NCBI GenBank assembly: GCA_013813135.1
Contig: JACCSF010000169.1
Location: 1-14,940 of the forward strand
Reading direction: 5' to 3'
DNA length: 14,940 bases
Source: Thermoleophilaceae bacterium
GTDB taxonomy: Bacteria > Actinomycetota > Thermoleophilia > Solirubrobacterales > Thermoleophilaceae
Below, in pieces: positions 5,717 through 12,770 of the stretch. The notes below the pieces were generated by a model that searched no databases, had not been told where the DNA came from, and saw only the letters and a program-made list of their open reading frames with translations. A program made the translations under genes and the position numbers. How positions within the stretch are numbered: the first letter of the stretch is position 1; each line of letters starts with the position of its first letter.

Positions 5717-8700
5717 ATGGCGAGGCAGACGACAGCGGTGCGGCGGCGACAGGCTCGTCCGGGCGCGGGAATGGGCCGCCGCCGCGAGGGTGCCGCGAAC
5801 GGCCGTCGCGCGGGCGCGCCGCGCGAGGTCAGCCTCGAGGACAAGTACGTCCTCGAGCAGGGCCGCATCCTGCTCACCGGCGTTCAGGGGCTCGTCCGCC
5901 TCGTGCTCGACCAGCACCGCGCCGACCGCCGCCGCGGCCTCACCACCGGCACGCTGGTCTCCGGCTACCAGGGGTCGCCGCTCGGTGGGCTCGATATCGA
6001 GCTCGCGCGCAACCGCGAGCTGCTCGACGAGCACCTCGTCTCCCACGTGCCGGCGCTCAACGAGGAGCTCGGCGCCACGTCGGCCTGGGGCAGCCAGCTG
6101 GCGCAGCACCTCCCGGGCGCCAGATACGACGGCGTGCTCGGCATGTGGTACGGCAAGGCGCCCGGCCTCGACCGCGCCGCCGACTCCCTGCGCCACGGGA
6201 ACCTGGTCGGGGTCTCGCGCACCGGCGGCGGGCTCGCGGTCGTGGGCGACGACCCGAGCTGCAAGTCCTCGACGATCCCCAGCGCGTCCGAGTCGCTGCT
6301 CGCCAGCCTCCACATGCCGGTCTTCTTCCCCGGCGGCGCGGCCGAGGTGCTCGACCTCGGCCTGCACGCCTACGCCTGCTCGCGGGCGTCCGGGCTGTGG
6401 GCCGGCTTCAAGGTCGTCACGAGCGTGGCAGACGCGGTCGGGACCGCCGAAGTGGCGCCCGGCCGCGTCTCCCCGGTACTGCCCGACCTCGGCTACGAGC
6501 ACGTGCCGAACGGCAACCTGCTGCCGCCGGCGTCGCTCGACCTCGAGCACAGCCTGCTCGGCGTGCGCACCGACCTGGCGCTCGCCTACGCGCGCGAGAA
6601 CGGCGTCAATCGCATCGAGGGCGCGCGCAACGCCTGGCTCGGCATCGCCGCCGCCGGCAAGCCGTACTACGACCTCAAGCACGCGCTGCGCGACCTCGGC
6701 CTCGGCGATCGCGAGCTGGAGCGCGCCGGCATTCGCATCCTCAAGCTCGGCATGATCTGGCCGCTCGAGCCGCAGGTGGTGCGGGAGTTCGCGGGCGGCC
6801 TCGACGAGATCCTGGTCGTGGAGGAGAAGGGCCCGTTCGTCGAGAGCGGGCTGAAGGAGACGCTCTACGGCGTCGCCGGCGCTCCCCGCATCGTCGGCAA
6901 GCGCGACGAGCACGGCGAGCCGCTGCTGCCGCTGGAGCTGGACGTGGAGGCCGACCTCGTGGCCCGGACGGTGGCCGGCCGGCTGCGCGCCCGCGGGCTT
7001 GCGCTCGAATCCGTGGAGGCGCACGTGCGCCGGCTCGACTCGATCGCCGGCCGCCCGGCGGAGCTCCCGATGGCGCAGCGCGCGCCCTTCTTCTGCTCCG
7101 GCTGCCCGCACAACTCATCGCTCAAGGCGCCCGAGGGCACGCTCGTCGGCGCCGGCATCGGCTGCCACACGATGGTGCTGCTCAGCCCCGAGGGCAAGGG
7201 CGAGATCACCGGAATCACGCAGATGGGCGGCGAGGGCGCGCAGTGGATCGGCATGGCGCCGTTCACCGAGGACACCCATCTCGTGCAGAACCTGGGCGAT
7301 GGCACCTTCCATCACTCCGGGTCGCTCGCCGTGCGGGCCGCGGTCGCCGCCGGCGTGAACATCACCTACAAGCTGCTCTACAACGAGCACGTCGCCATGA
7401 CCGGCGGGCAGCAGATCGAGGGCCAGCTGTCGGTACCCGACCTGACCCGCTGGCTGCAGCTCGAGGGCGTGCGCCGGATCGTCGTGACCGCCGAGGACAC
7501 CAGCCGCTACAAGGGCGTCGACCTGGCCCCGATCGCCGAGCTGCGTGAGCGCTCGCAGCTGCTCCCGGCCCAGCAGGAGCTGGCGCAGGTGGAGGGCGTG
7601 ACGGTGCTGATCCACGACCAGGAGTGCGCCGCCGAGAAGCGCCGCGCGCGCAAGCGCGGCAAGCAGGCGGAGCCGGCCGAGCGGATCTGGATCAACGAGC
7701 GCGTCTGCGAGGGCTGCGGCGACTGCGGCGAGAAGTCGAGCTGCCTGTCGGTGCAGCCGGTCGAGACCGAGTTCGGGCGCAAGACCCAGATCCACCAGGC
7801 CTCGTGCAACAAGGACTACTCCTGCCTCGAGGGGGACTGCCCCTCTTTCCTCACGGTCGTGCCGGGCAAGCGCGCCCGGCACGAGACCCCGCGCCTGGCG
7901 CAAGCGCCCGGCTCGGCCGGGCGCGCAGCGTCGATGTCCGCCGTCGAGCTGCCCGATCCGGACACGCTCGTGTCAGACGCGGACTTCGCCGTGCGCATGA
8001 TGGGCATCGGCGGCACCGGCGTGGTGACCGTCAACCAGGTGCTCGGCATGGCGGCCCTGATCGACGGCCTGCACGTGTCCGGGCTCGACCAGACCGGCCT
8101 GTCGCAGAAGGGCGGGCCGGTGGTGTCGGACCTGCGCATCTCGCGCGAGCCGCTGCCCGCCGCGGCCAAGGCCCCGGCCGGCTCGATCGACCTCTACCTG
8201 GGCTTCGACCTGCTCGGCGCGGCCAGCGACAAGAACCTGGTCTCCGCGGCGCCCGACCGGACCGTGGCCGTGGTGTCGACGAGCGCCGTGCCGACCGGCC
8301 GCATGGTCATCGACGTCAACGAGCGCTTCCCCGAGCTGGCCACCCAGCTCGACCGCGTCAACGCGGTCACGCGCACCGAGCACAACCTCTACCTGGACGC
8401 CCAGCAGCTCTCCGAGCGGCTCTTCGGCGACCACATGATGGCCAACACGCTCGCGCTCGGCGCGGCCTACCAGCGCGGCATGCTGCCCGTGTCAGGCGAG
8501 GCGCTCGAGCAGGCGATCCGGCTCAACGGTGCCGCCGTCGAGAAGAACCTGGCCGCGTTCGCCTGGGGCCGTGCGGTGGTGGCCGCCCCGGACGCGGTCG
8601 AGCAGGCCACGCGGCCGCCAGAGCGCGCGGTTGCGCCGCACGAGCTGTCCGACGCCGAGCGCGAGCTCGTGACCCTGGCGGTCAACGGTGACCAGGGCGA

Positions 8701-9322
8701 GCTGCGCCGTCTCGTCGAGCTGCGCGTACCCGAGCTGGTCGCCTACCAGGACGAGGCCTACGCGCGCCGCTACGCCGAGCTGGTACGGCGGGTCCAGGTC
8801 GCCGAGCAGGAGCGCACGCCAGGGCACGCGGAGCTGGCCGAGGCGGTCGCGCGCCAGCTGTTCAAGCTGATGGCCTACAAGGACGAGTACGAGGTCGCGC
8901 GCCTGCACCTCGACGCGGTCGAGCAGGCGAAGCTGCAGTCCGAGTTCGGAGCCGACGCCAAGATCGCCTTCAACCTGCACCCGCCGCTGCTGCGCGCCAT
9001 GGGCCTGGACCGCAAGCTCAAGCTGGGCAGCTGGTTCGTCCCCTCGTTCCGGGCGCTCTACCGGATGCGGCGCCTGCGCGGCACGCGGCTCGACCCGTTC
9101 GGCCGCGCGCGCGTGCGCCGCCTCGAGCGCGAGCTGGTCGTCGAGTACGAGGAGATGGTTGCAGAGGCGCTCGCGCGGCTAACGCCCGAGAGCCACGCCA
9201 CCGCGCTGGAGCTGCTCGAGCTGCCGGACGTGATCCGCGGCTACGAGGAGATCAAGCTGCGCAACGTGGCGCTCTTCCGCAAGCGGGCACAGCCGCTGCG
9301 CAAGCGCCTCACTCGCGCGTAA
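5717..9322 (+). CDS. Fused indolepyruvate-type 2-oxoacid ferredoxin oxidoreductase
   Basis: This 1201-residue cytoplasmic enzyme converts a 2-oxoacid plus CoA to acyl-CoA, CO2 and reduced ferredoxin. All parts are in one chain. The N-terminal pyrimidine-binding/transketolase-like region begins at VSLEDKYVLEQGRILLTG (residue 38) with SGYQGSPLGGLD and GDDPSCKSSTIPS. The thiamine-diphosphate region has FFCSGCPHNSS and GDG at 527-529. A cysteine-rich iron-sulphur region has C664, C667, C670, C676, C697, C702 and C706. The gamma-type domain starts at GIGGTG (763-768), with SGLDQTGLSQKGGPVVSDL. A C-terminal extension with LHPPLLRAMGLDRKLKLG is typical of this fused class. Residues 1-37 are an unusual tail with 11 arginines. 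ATG 5717 is supported by TAATTT upstream; ATG 5771 is the alternative. Substrate is probably an aryl- or branched-chain pyruvate. Confidence 0.92.
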   Translation: MARQTTAVRRRQARPGAGMGRRREGAANGRRAGAPREVSLEDKYVLEQGRILLTGVQGLVRLVLDQHRADRRRGLTTGTLVSGYQGSPLGGLDIELARNRELLDEHLVSHVPALNEELGATSAWGSQLAQHLPGARYDGVLGMWYGKAPGLDRAADSLRHGNLVGVSRTGGGLAVVGDDPSCKSSTIPSASESLLASLHMPVFFPGGAAEVLDLGLHAYACSRASGLWAGFKVVTSVADAVGTAEVAPGRVSPVLPDLGYEHVPNGNLLPPASLDLEHSLLGVRTDLALAYARENGVNRIEGARNAWLGIAAAGKPYYDLKHALRDLGLGDRELERAGIRILKLGMIWPLEPQVVREFAGGLDEILVVEEKGPFVESGLKETLYGVAGAPRIVGKRDEHGEPLLPLELDVEADLVARTVAGRLRARGLALESVEAHVRRLDSIAGRPAELPMAQRAPFFCSGCPHNSSLKAPEGTLVGAGIGCHTMVLLSPEGKGEITGITQMGGEGAQWIGMAPFTEDTHLVQNLGDGTFHHSGSLAVRAAVAAGVNITYKLLYNEHVAMTGGQQIEGQLSVPDLTRWLQLEGVRRIVVTAEDTSRYKGVDLAPIAELRERSQLLPAQQELAQVEGVTVLIHDQECAAEKRRARKRGKQAEPAERIWINERVCEGCGDCGEKSSCLSVQPVETEFGRKTQIHQASCNKDYSCLEGDCPSFLTVVPGKRARHETPRLAQAPGSAGRAASMSAVELPDPDTLVSDADFAVRMMGIGGTGVVTVNQVLGMAALIDGLHVSGLDQTGLSQKGGPVVSDLRISREPLPAAAKAPAGSIDLYLGFDLLGAASDKNLVSAAPDRTVAVVSTSAVPTGRMVIDVNERFPELATQLDRVNAVTRTEHNLYLDAQQLSERLFGDHMMANTLALGAAYQRGMLPVSGEALEQAIRLNGAAVEKNLAAFAWGRAVVAAPDAVEQATRPPERAVAPHELSDAERELVTLAVNGDQGELRRLVELRVPELVAYQDEAYARRYAELVRRVQVAEQERTPGHAELAEAVARQLFKLMAYKDEYEVARLHLDAVEQAKLQSEFGADAKIAFNLHPPLLRAMGLDRKLKLGSWFVPSFRALYRMRRLRGTRLDPFGRARVRRLERELVVEYEEMVAEALARLTPESHATALELLELPDVIRGYEEIKLRNVALFRKRAQPLRKRLTRA

Positions 9323-11113
9323 TGACGACGGTCGAAGGCTTCGGCGTTGCCGGGGTGTCCTCAGTGGTGCGGTTGCCCTCCGGCCACCAGCTCGTGTAGG
9401 TCGCCTCCTGGCCGAACACGCCGGGCCCCGTGGAGGTCTCACCGGTCGTCTCGCCCGGGTGCTGGACGTTGACGAACAGGTTCCTGCCGTCCGGCGTGAA
9501 GTACGGCCCCGTCAGCTCGCACTCGACCGGACCGTTGGCGAAGCGGAACGCGATGCCCTTGTTCGGCCCAGAGGTCGGGACGAAGAAGAGCGCGTTGTTC
9601 TTGTGGTAGGCGTACTCGTTCGCCTTGTTCAGCTTGCTCGAAGAGATGTCGGTGACCACCCAGAGGTTGCCCGCCTCGTCGAAGACGAGGTTGTCGGGGC
9701 TCGAGAAGCCCTCGGTGCCAGGGTCGCCTGATCCGGTCGGGCCGCCCGCCGCGTAGTCGCGCCAGCGGAACTCGAGCGCCTCGGGGTCGTTGCCCTCCTC
9801 GCGCAGGCGCCGCACGGAGCCGTGCGAGTCGAACACGGTGCTGTTGTTCGTGAGCGCGACGTAGACGCTGCCGTCCTCGTGGACCTCCACGTCCTCGGGG
9901 CGGTTGGTGGCGAAGCGAGCGTCGAACTCGTCCGTGCCGAAGGCCGCCCGCAGCTTGGTCGCCGTGTCGTCGAGCGCGTCCGCCGGGACCGGCACCCAGG
10001 TGCCCTTGCCCTCCGTCACGCTGATCGGTCGCGTGTCGCCGGCGGCGGCGAAGCGTCTCCGTCCCTCCGGCTCCCAGCGGGCGATGTAGAGCTGCCCCTC
10101 CTCGAGGATGCGCCTGTTGCTCGACCACTGGCGCGGCTTGAACTTGCGCGCCGAGACGAACTTGTAGAGGCCCTCGTTGGCCTTGTCGTCGCCCATGTAG
10201 AGCACGAACTGCTTGCCGGGCTCGTGGCGGAACGCGGTGTTCTCGTGACGGAAACGCCCGAGCGCCGTGTGCTTGCGGGCCATGTACTCCGGGTCGTAGG
10301 GGTCGTGCTCGCAAACCCAGCCGTACTTCTTGAACGTCGTCGGGTCGTACTCGGCGTCCTCTGGCTTGTCGCCGAACACGTGCCAGCCGAAGGAGCCGGG
10401 GTCGTCGAGCTTCACGGCGGTGCCGTAGCCGGAGAAGTTCTCCTCGCATGAGAGCGCCGTGCCCCACGGCGTGATGCCGCCGGAGCAGTTGCCGAGCGAG
10501 CCGTTCACGGAGGTGCCGATGCCATCCGCGCCGGCGAGCGGCCCGGTGAACTCGAGCTGTGGGCGGTCGCCGTAGATGCGCCGGTTGTACTCGGACGGCG
10601 ACACCACCTTCCAGCTGCCGTCCCTGCGCCGCTTGACGTGCAGGATCGAGTTGCCCACGGAGTCCTGCTCCTCCTGCACCTGCGCCGGCGTCTTCGTGCC
10701 GGCGTCGGGCTTGTAGCCGTGCAGGTAGAAGGGGTCGGGGTACTCGTGGTTGACGAACAGCAGGCCCTCGCTGCTGCCCTTGAGCGGGAAGTAGGCGAGG
10801 AAGTCGTTGTTGAAGCCGTAGCGCAGCGCGTGACGGTCGCCGTCGCGGAAGATGTCGCCCCAGGAGATCAGCACGTCGGCGCGGTAGCCGGTGGGGACCT
10901 GGAAGACGTCGTCGCTGGAGGCGGCGATCGCCGCGAAGTCACCGAAGTGGCTGCTGCCGTGGGCCCGCGCCGCTTCGGCGAACAGATGCACCCCCGAGCC
11001 CTGGGCCGCGACGGCGCCGGCGGTGCTGGCGCCGGCCGCGGCGATGCCGCGGATGAAGTCGCGTCGGGTGGGTGAGGTGGCTTGCCGCGGAGGGGGCCGG
11101 TGGAGGTCGCCAT
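9309..11113 (-). CDS. phoX: PhoX-family phosphatase (DUF839), Tat-exported, with an apparent frameshift in the signal peptide
   Basis: The 560 codons leftward from the in-frame GTG at 10991 match PhoX/DUF839: FVNHEYPDPFY, CSGGITPWGTALSCEENFSGYG, FRHENTAFRHEPGK, NRPEDVEVHEDGSVYVALTN and FSSPDNLVFDEAGNLWVVTD. The family hydrolyses phosphate monoesters outside the cytoplasm with Fe/Ca cofactors and is exported folded. Upstream in the same frame is a classical Tat leader, TRRDFIRGIAAAGASTAGAVAA, but no ATG, GTG or TTG precedes it. The ATG at 11113 is in another frame. One extra base, for example in the G5 run at 11092-11096, would join ATG to the leader and give 601 residues (MATSTGPPPRQATSPTRRDF). 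A sequencing error or a real phase-variable or null mutation are both possible. A Pho-box-like repeat lies upstream. The 3' end overlaps the oxidoreductase gene by 14 bases. Confidence 0.88.
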
Positions 11114-11121
11114 GGTGCGCG

Positions 11122-11127
11122 AACCTA
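11122..11127 (-). promoter_or_regulatory. Predicted -10 element (TAGGTT) of the phoX gene
   Basis: On the lower strand TAGGTT is 8 bases before the ATG at 11113, giving a leaderless layout. This supports 11113 as the intended start, although that ATG is out of frame with the Tat leader as sequenced. Confidence 0.38.
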
Positions 11128-11147
11128 AGCGACGCCTTCGTCCCAGC

Positions 11148-11165
11148 TGTGAAGCGGGCGTGACC
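11148..11165 (-). promoter_or_regulatory. Pho-box-like direct repeat upstream of phoX
   Basis: The lower strand reads GGTCACG, CCCG, CTTCACA: two 7-base units, each matching 5 of 7 positions of the actinobacterial PhoP unit GTTCACC, separated by 4 bases (11-base period). It lies 20 bases upstream of the predicted -10. The position before a phosphatase gene fits control by phosphate starvation. Only two imperfect units are seen, so this is moderate evidence. Confidence 0.4.
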
Positions 11166-11187
11166 CAGTTGTAAATGACGCGCCGCG

Positions 11188-11193
11188 TAGTCT
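11188..11193 (+). promoter_or_regulatory. Predicted -10 element (TAGTCT) of the aldo/keto reductase operon
   Basis: TAGTCT is followed by 7 bases and the ATG at 11201. No Shine-Dalgarno is present. The first gene of the four-gene operon is therefore likely leaderless. A clear -35 is not visible. The whole 87-base gap to phoX is a divergent control region. Confidence 0.42.
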
Positions 11194-11200
11194 CCGGACC

Positions 11201-12040
11201 ATGACCTTGACCTTCACCATCGGCGGAGATCTGGAGGTCCGCCGGCTCGGCTACGGCGCCATGCGGATCACCGGCGATGGGATCTGGGGCCCGCCGCACG
11301 ACCCGGAGGCCGCCAAACGCGTCCTGCGCCGCGTCGTCGAGCTCGGCGTGAACCTGATCGACACGGCCGACTCGTACGGGCCCGAGGTGAGTGAGAACCT
11401 GATCGCGGAGGCCCTGCACCCGTATCCGGACGACCTCGTGATCGCCACCAAGGGCGGCCTGCGGCGCACAGGCCCTGGCGAGTGGCCGAGCGACGCGCAC
11501 CCGGACCGGCTGCGGGAGTGCTGCGAGGGCAGCCTGCGGCGCCTGCGAGTGGACCGCATCGACCTCTACCAGCTGCACGCCCCCGATCCGCGGGTGCCGC
11601 TCGAGGAATCGCTCGGCGCCCTCAAGCAGCTCCAGGACGAGGGCAAGATTCGCCACCTCGGTGTCTCGAACGTGTCGGCCGAGGAGCTCGAGCGCGCCCG
11701 CGCCGTCGTCGACGTCGTGACGGTCCAGAACCGCTACAACCTCGTCGATCGCCACTCGGAGGACGTGCTCGACGCGTGCGAGGCGGCGGGGATCGGCTTC
11801 ATCCCGTGGTTTCCGCTCGCGACCGGCGACCTGGCCCGCCCCGGCGGACCGCTCGACGAGCTCGCGCGCGCCCACGACGCCACACCCGGCCAGCTCGCGA
11901 TCGCCTGGCTGCTGGCCCGGTCGCCCGCTGTGCTGCCGATCCCGGGGACCGCTTCCGAGCAGCACCTCGAGGAGAACGTGAAGGCCGCCGAGCTGGAACT
12001 GGAGCCGCAGGAGGTCGAGCGCCTCGCCGAGGCCGCTTGA
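11201..12040 (+). CDS. Aldo/keto reductase
   Basis: This 279-residue NADPH-dependent cytoplasmic oxidoreductase has the TIM-barrel AKR signatures. The catalytic tetrad is complete: D54 and Y59 (IDTADSYGPEVSE), K84 (VIATKGG) and H126 (DLYQLHAPDP). The late cofactor segment IPGTASEQHLEENVKA is present. The N-terminal block RLGYGAMRITGDGIWGPP resembles, from memory, the YdbC/PdxI (pyridoxine 4-dehydrogenase) branch, so a pyridoxal or other aldehyde substrate is possible but unproven. It is the first gene of a rightward operon and is divergent from phoX. The ATG at 11201 is supported by the upstream TAGTCT and by the normal family length. The VOC gene follows after 33 bases. Confidence 0.93.
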   Translation: MTLTFTIGGDLEVRRLGYGAMRITGDGIWGPPHDPEAAKRVLRRVVELGVNLIDTADSYGPEVSENLIAEALHPYPDDLVIATKGGLRRTGPGEWPSDAHPDRLRECCEGSLRRLRVDRIDLYQLHAPDPRVPLEESLGALKQLQDEGKIRHLGVSNVSAEELERARAVVDVVTVQNRYNLVDRHSEDVLDACEAAGIGFIPWFPLATGDLARPGGPLDELARAHDATPGQLAIAWLLARSPAVLPIPGTASEQHLEENVKAAELELEPQEVERLAEAA

Positions 12041-12073
12041 TTGAGCCGCCGCCGAGGGGGTAAACGAACCGCC

Positions 12074-12766
12074 ATGTCTCGCGAGATCCGCCCTAGCAGC
12101 CTGGACCACGTCGCCCTCTGGGTGGACGAGCGCAAGCCGCTGGCGAGCTTCGTCTGCGACCACCTGGGCATGCACGTGATCGAGGAGACGGACAGCTTCA
12201 CTCTCGCGGGAGTGGACGCCAAGCTTGGGAAGCTGACCCTGTTCGACGCGGAGGGCCCGCGCGAGCGCGGCTCGATCGAGCACATCGCGCTGCGGGTAGC
12301 GGACCTGAGCGCGGCGGTCGCCGACATGCCCCAGACGGCCGCGGTGCGGCCGCCCCGGGACGGCATGGTCCGCTTCGAGGCGCCGGGCGGGGTGCCGATG
12401 GCGCTGGTCCAGCGCGGCGGTATCGAGTTCGACCTCGATCACGTGCTGCTGCGCCTGCCCGATCGGGAGGCTGCGCTGCGCGAGCTGGAGACGATGGGCT
12501 TCGAGCGCCACAACGGTGCGCTGGCGGTCGGCGATCGGCAGCTGCGCATCGTGGAGGGCGACGCCGCGGGCGGCGAGCCCCCGCTGCTCAACCACATCGC
12601 GCTGCTGGTGGACTCCGCGGACGAGGTGCAGCGCGACGCCGAGGAGCGCGGCGTGGAGATCGACGACATCAAGGACGCTCCCAACACGCTTGCCGTGTTC
12701 CTGCGCGGCCCGTCCGGGGTGCGCATCGAGTACGTCGAGCACAAGCCGGGCTTCGCCCTGGTCTGA
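12074..12766 (+). CDS. Tandem VOC-superfamily protein (glyoxalase/extradiol dioxygenase-like)
   Basis: This 230-residue protein has four beta-alpha-beta-beta-beta modules in two domains, opening at LDHVALWVD (H12), IEHIALRVAD (H70), FDLDHVLLRL (H123) and LNHIALLVDS (H174). The second domain keeps the family's H-H-E metal triad: H123, H174 and E219 (GVRIEYVEH). In the first domain the equivalent glutamate position is taken by a hydrophobic stretch (GVPMALVQ), so that half is probably structural. This resembles the arrangement of type I extradiol dioxygenases but is shorter than their usual ~290 residues. A ring-cleaving, glyoxalase or isomerase reaction is possible; none is assigned. The ATG at 12074 is preferred over the TTG at 12041 because homology starts there. 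The next gene starts 4 bases after its stop. Confidence 0.85.
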   Translation: MSREIRPSSLDHVALWVDERKPLASFVCDHLGMHVIEETDSFTLAGVDAKLGKLTLFDAEGPRERGSIEHIALRVADLSAAVADMPQTAAVRPPRDGMVRFEAPGGVPMALVQRGGIEFDLDHVLLRLPDREAALRELETMGFERHNGALAVGDRQLRIVEGDAAGGEPPLLNHIALLVDSADEVQRDAEERGVEIDDIKDAPNTLAVFLRGPSGVRIEYVEHKPGFALV

Positions 12767-12770
12767 GCAC

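Noticed and set aside
5711..7111. 466-codon lower-strand frame inside the ferredoxin oxidoreductase gene
   Set aside because: It is a shadow frame; the top strand encodes a full-length recognised enzyme here.
12041..12073. TTG at 12041 as start of the VOC gene
   Set aside because: It would add 11 basic residues (SRRRGGKRTA) not expected for the fold; the ATG at 12074 sits right before the first conserved strand.
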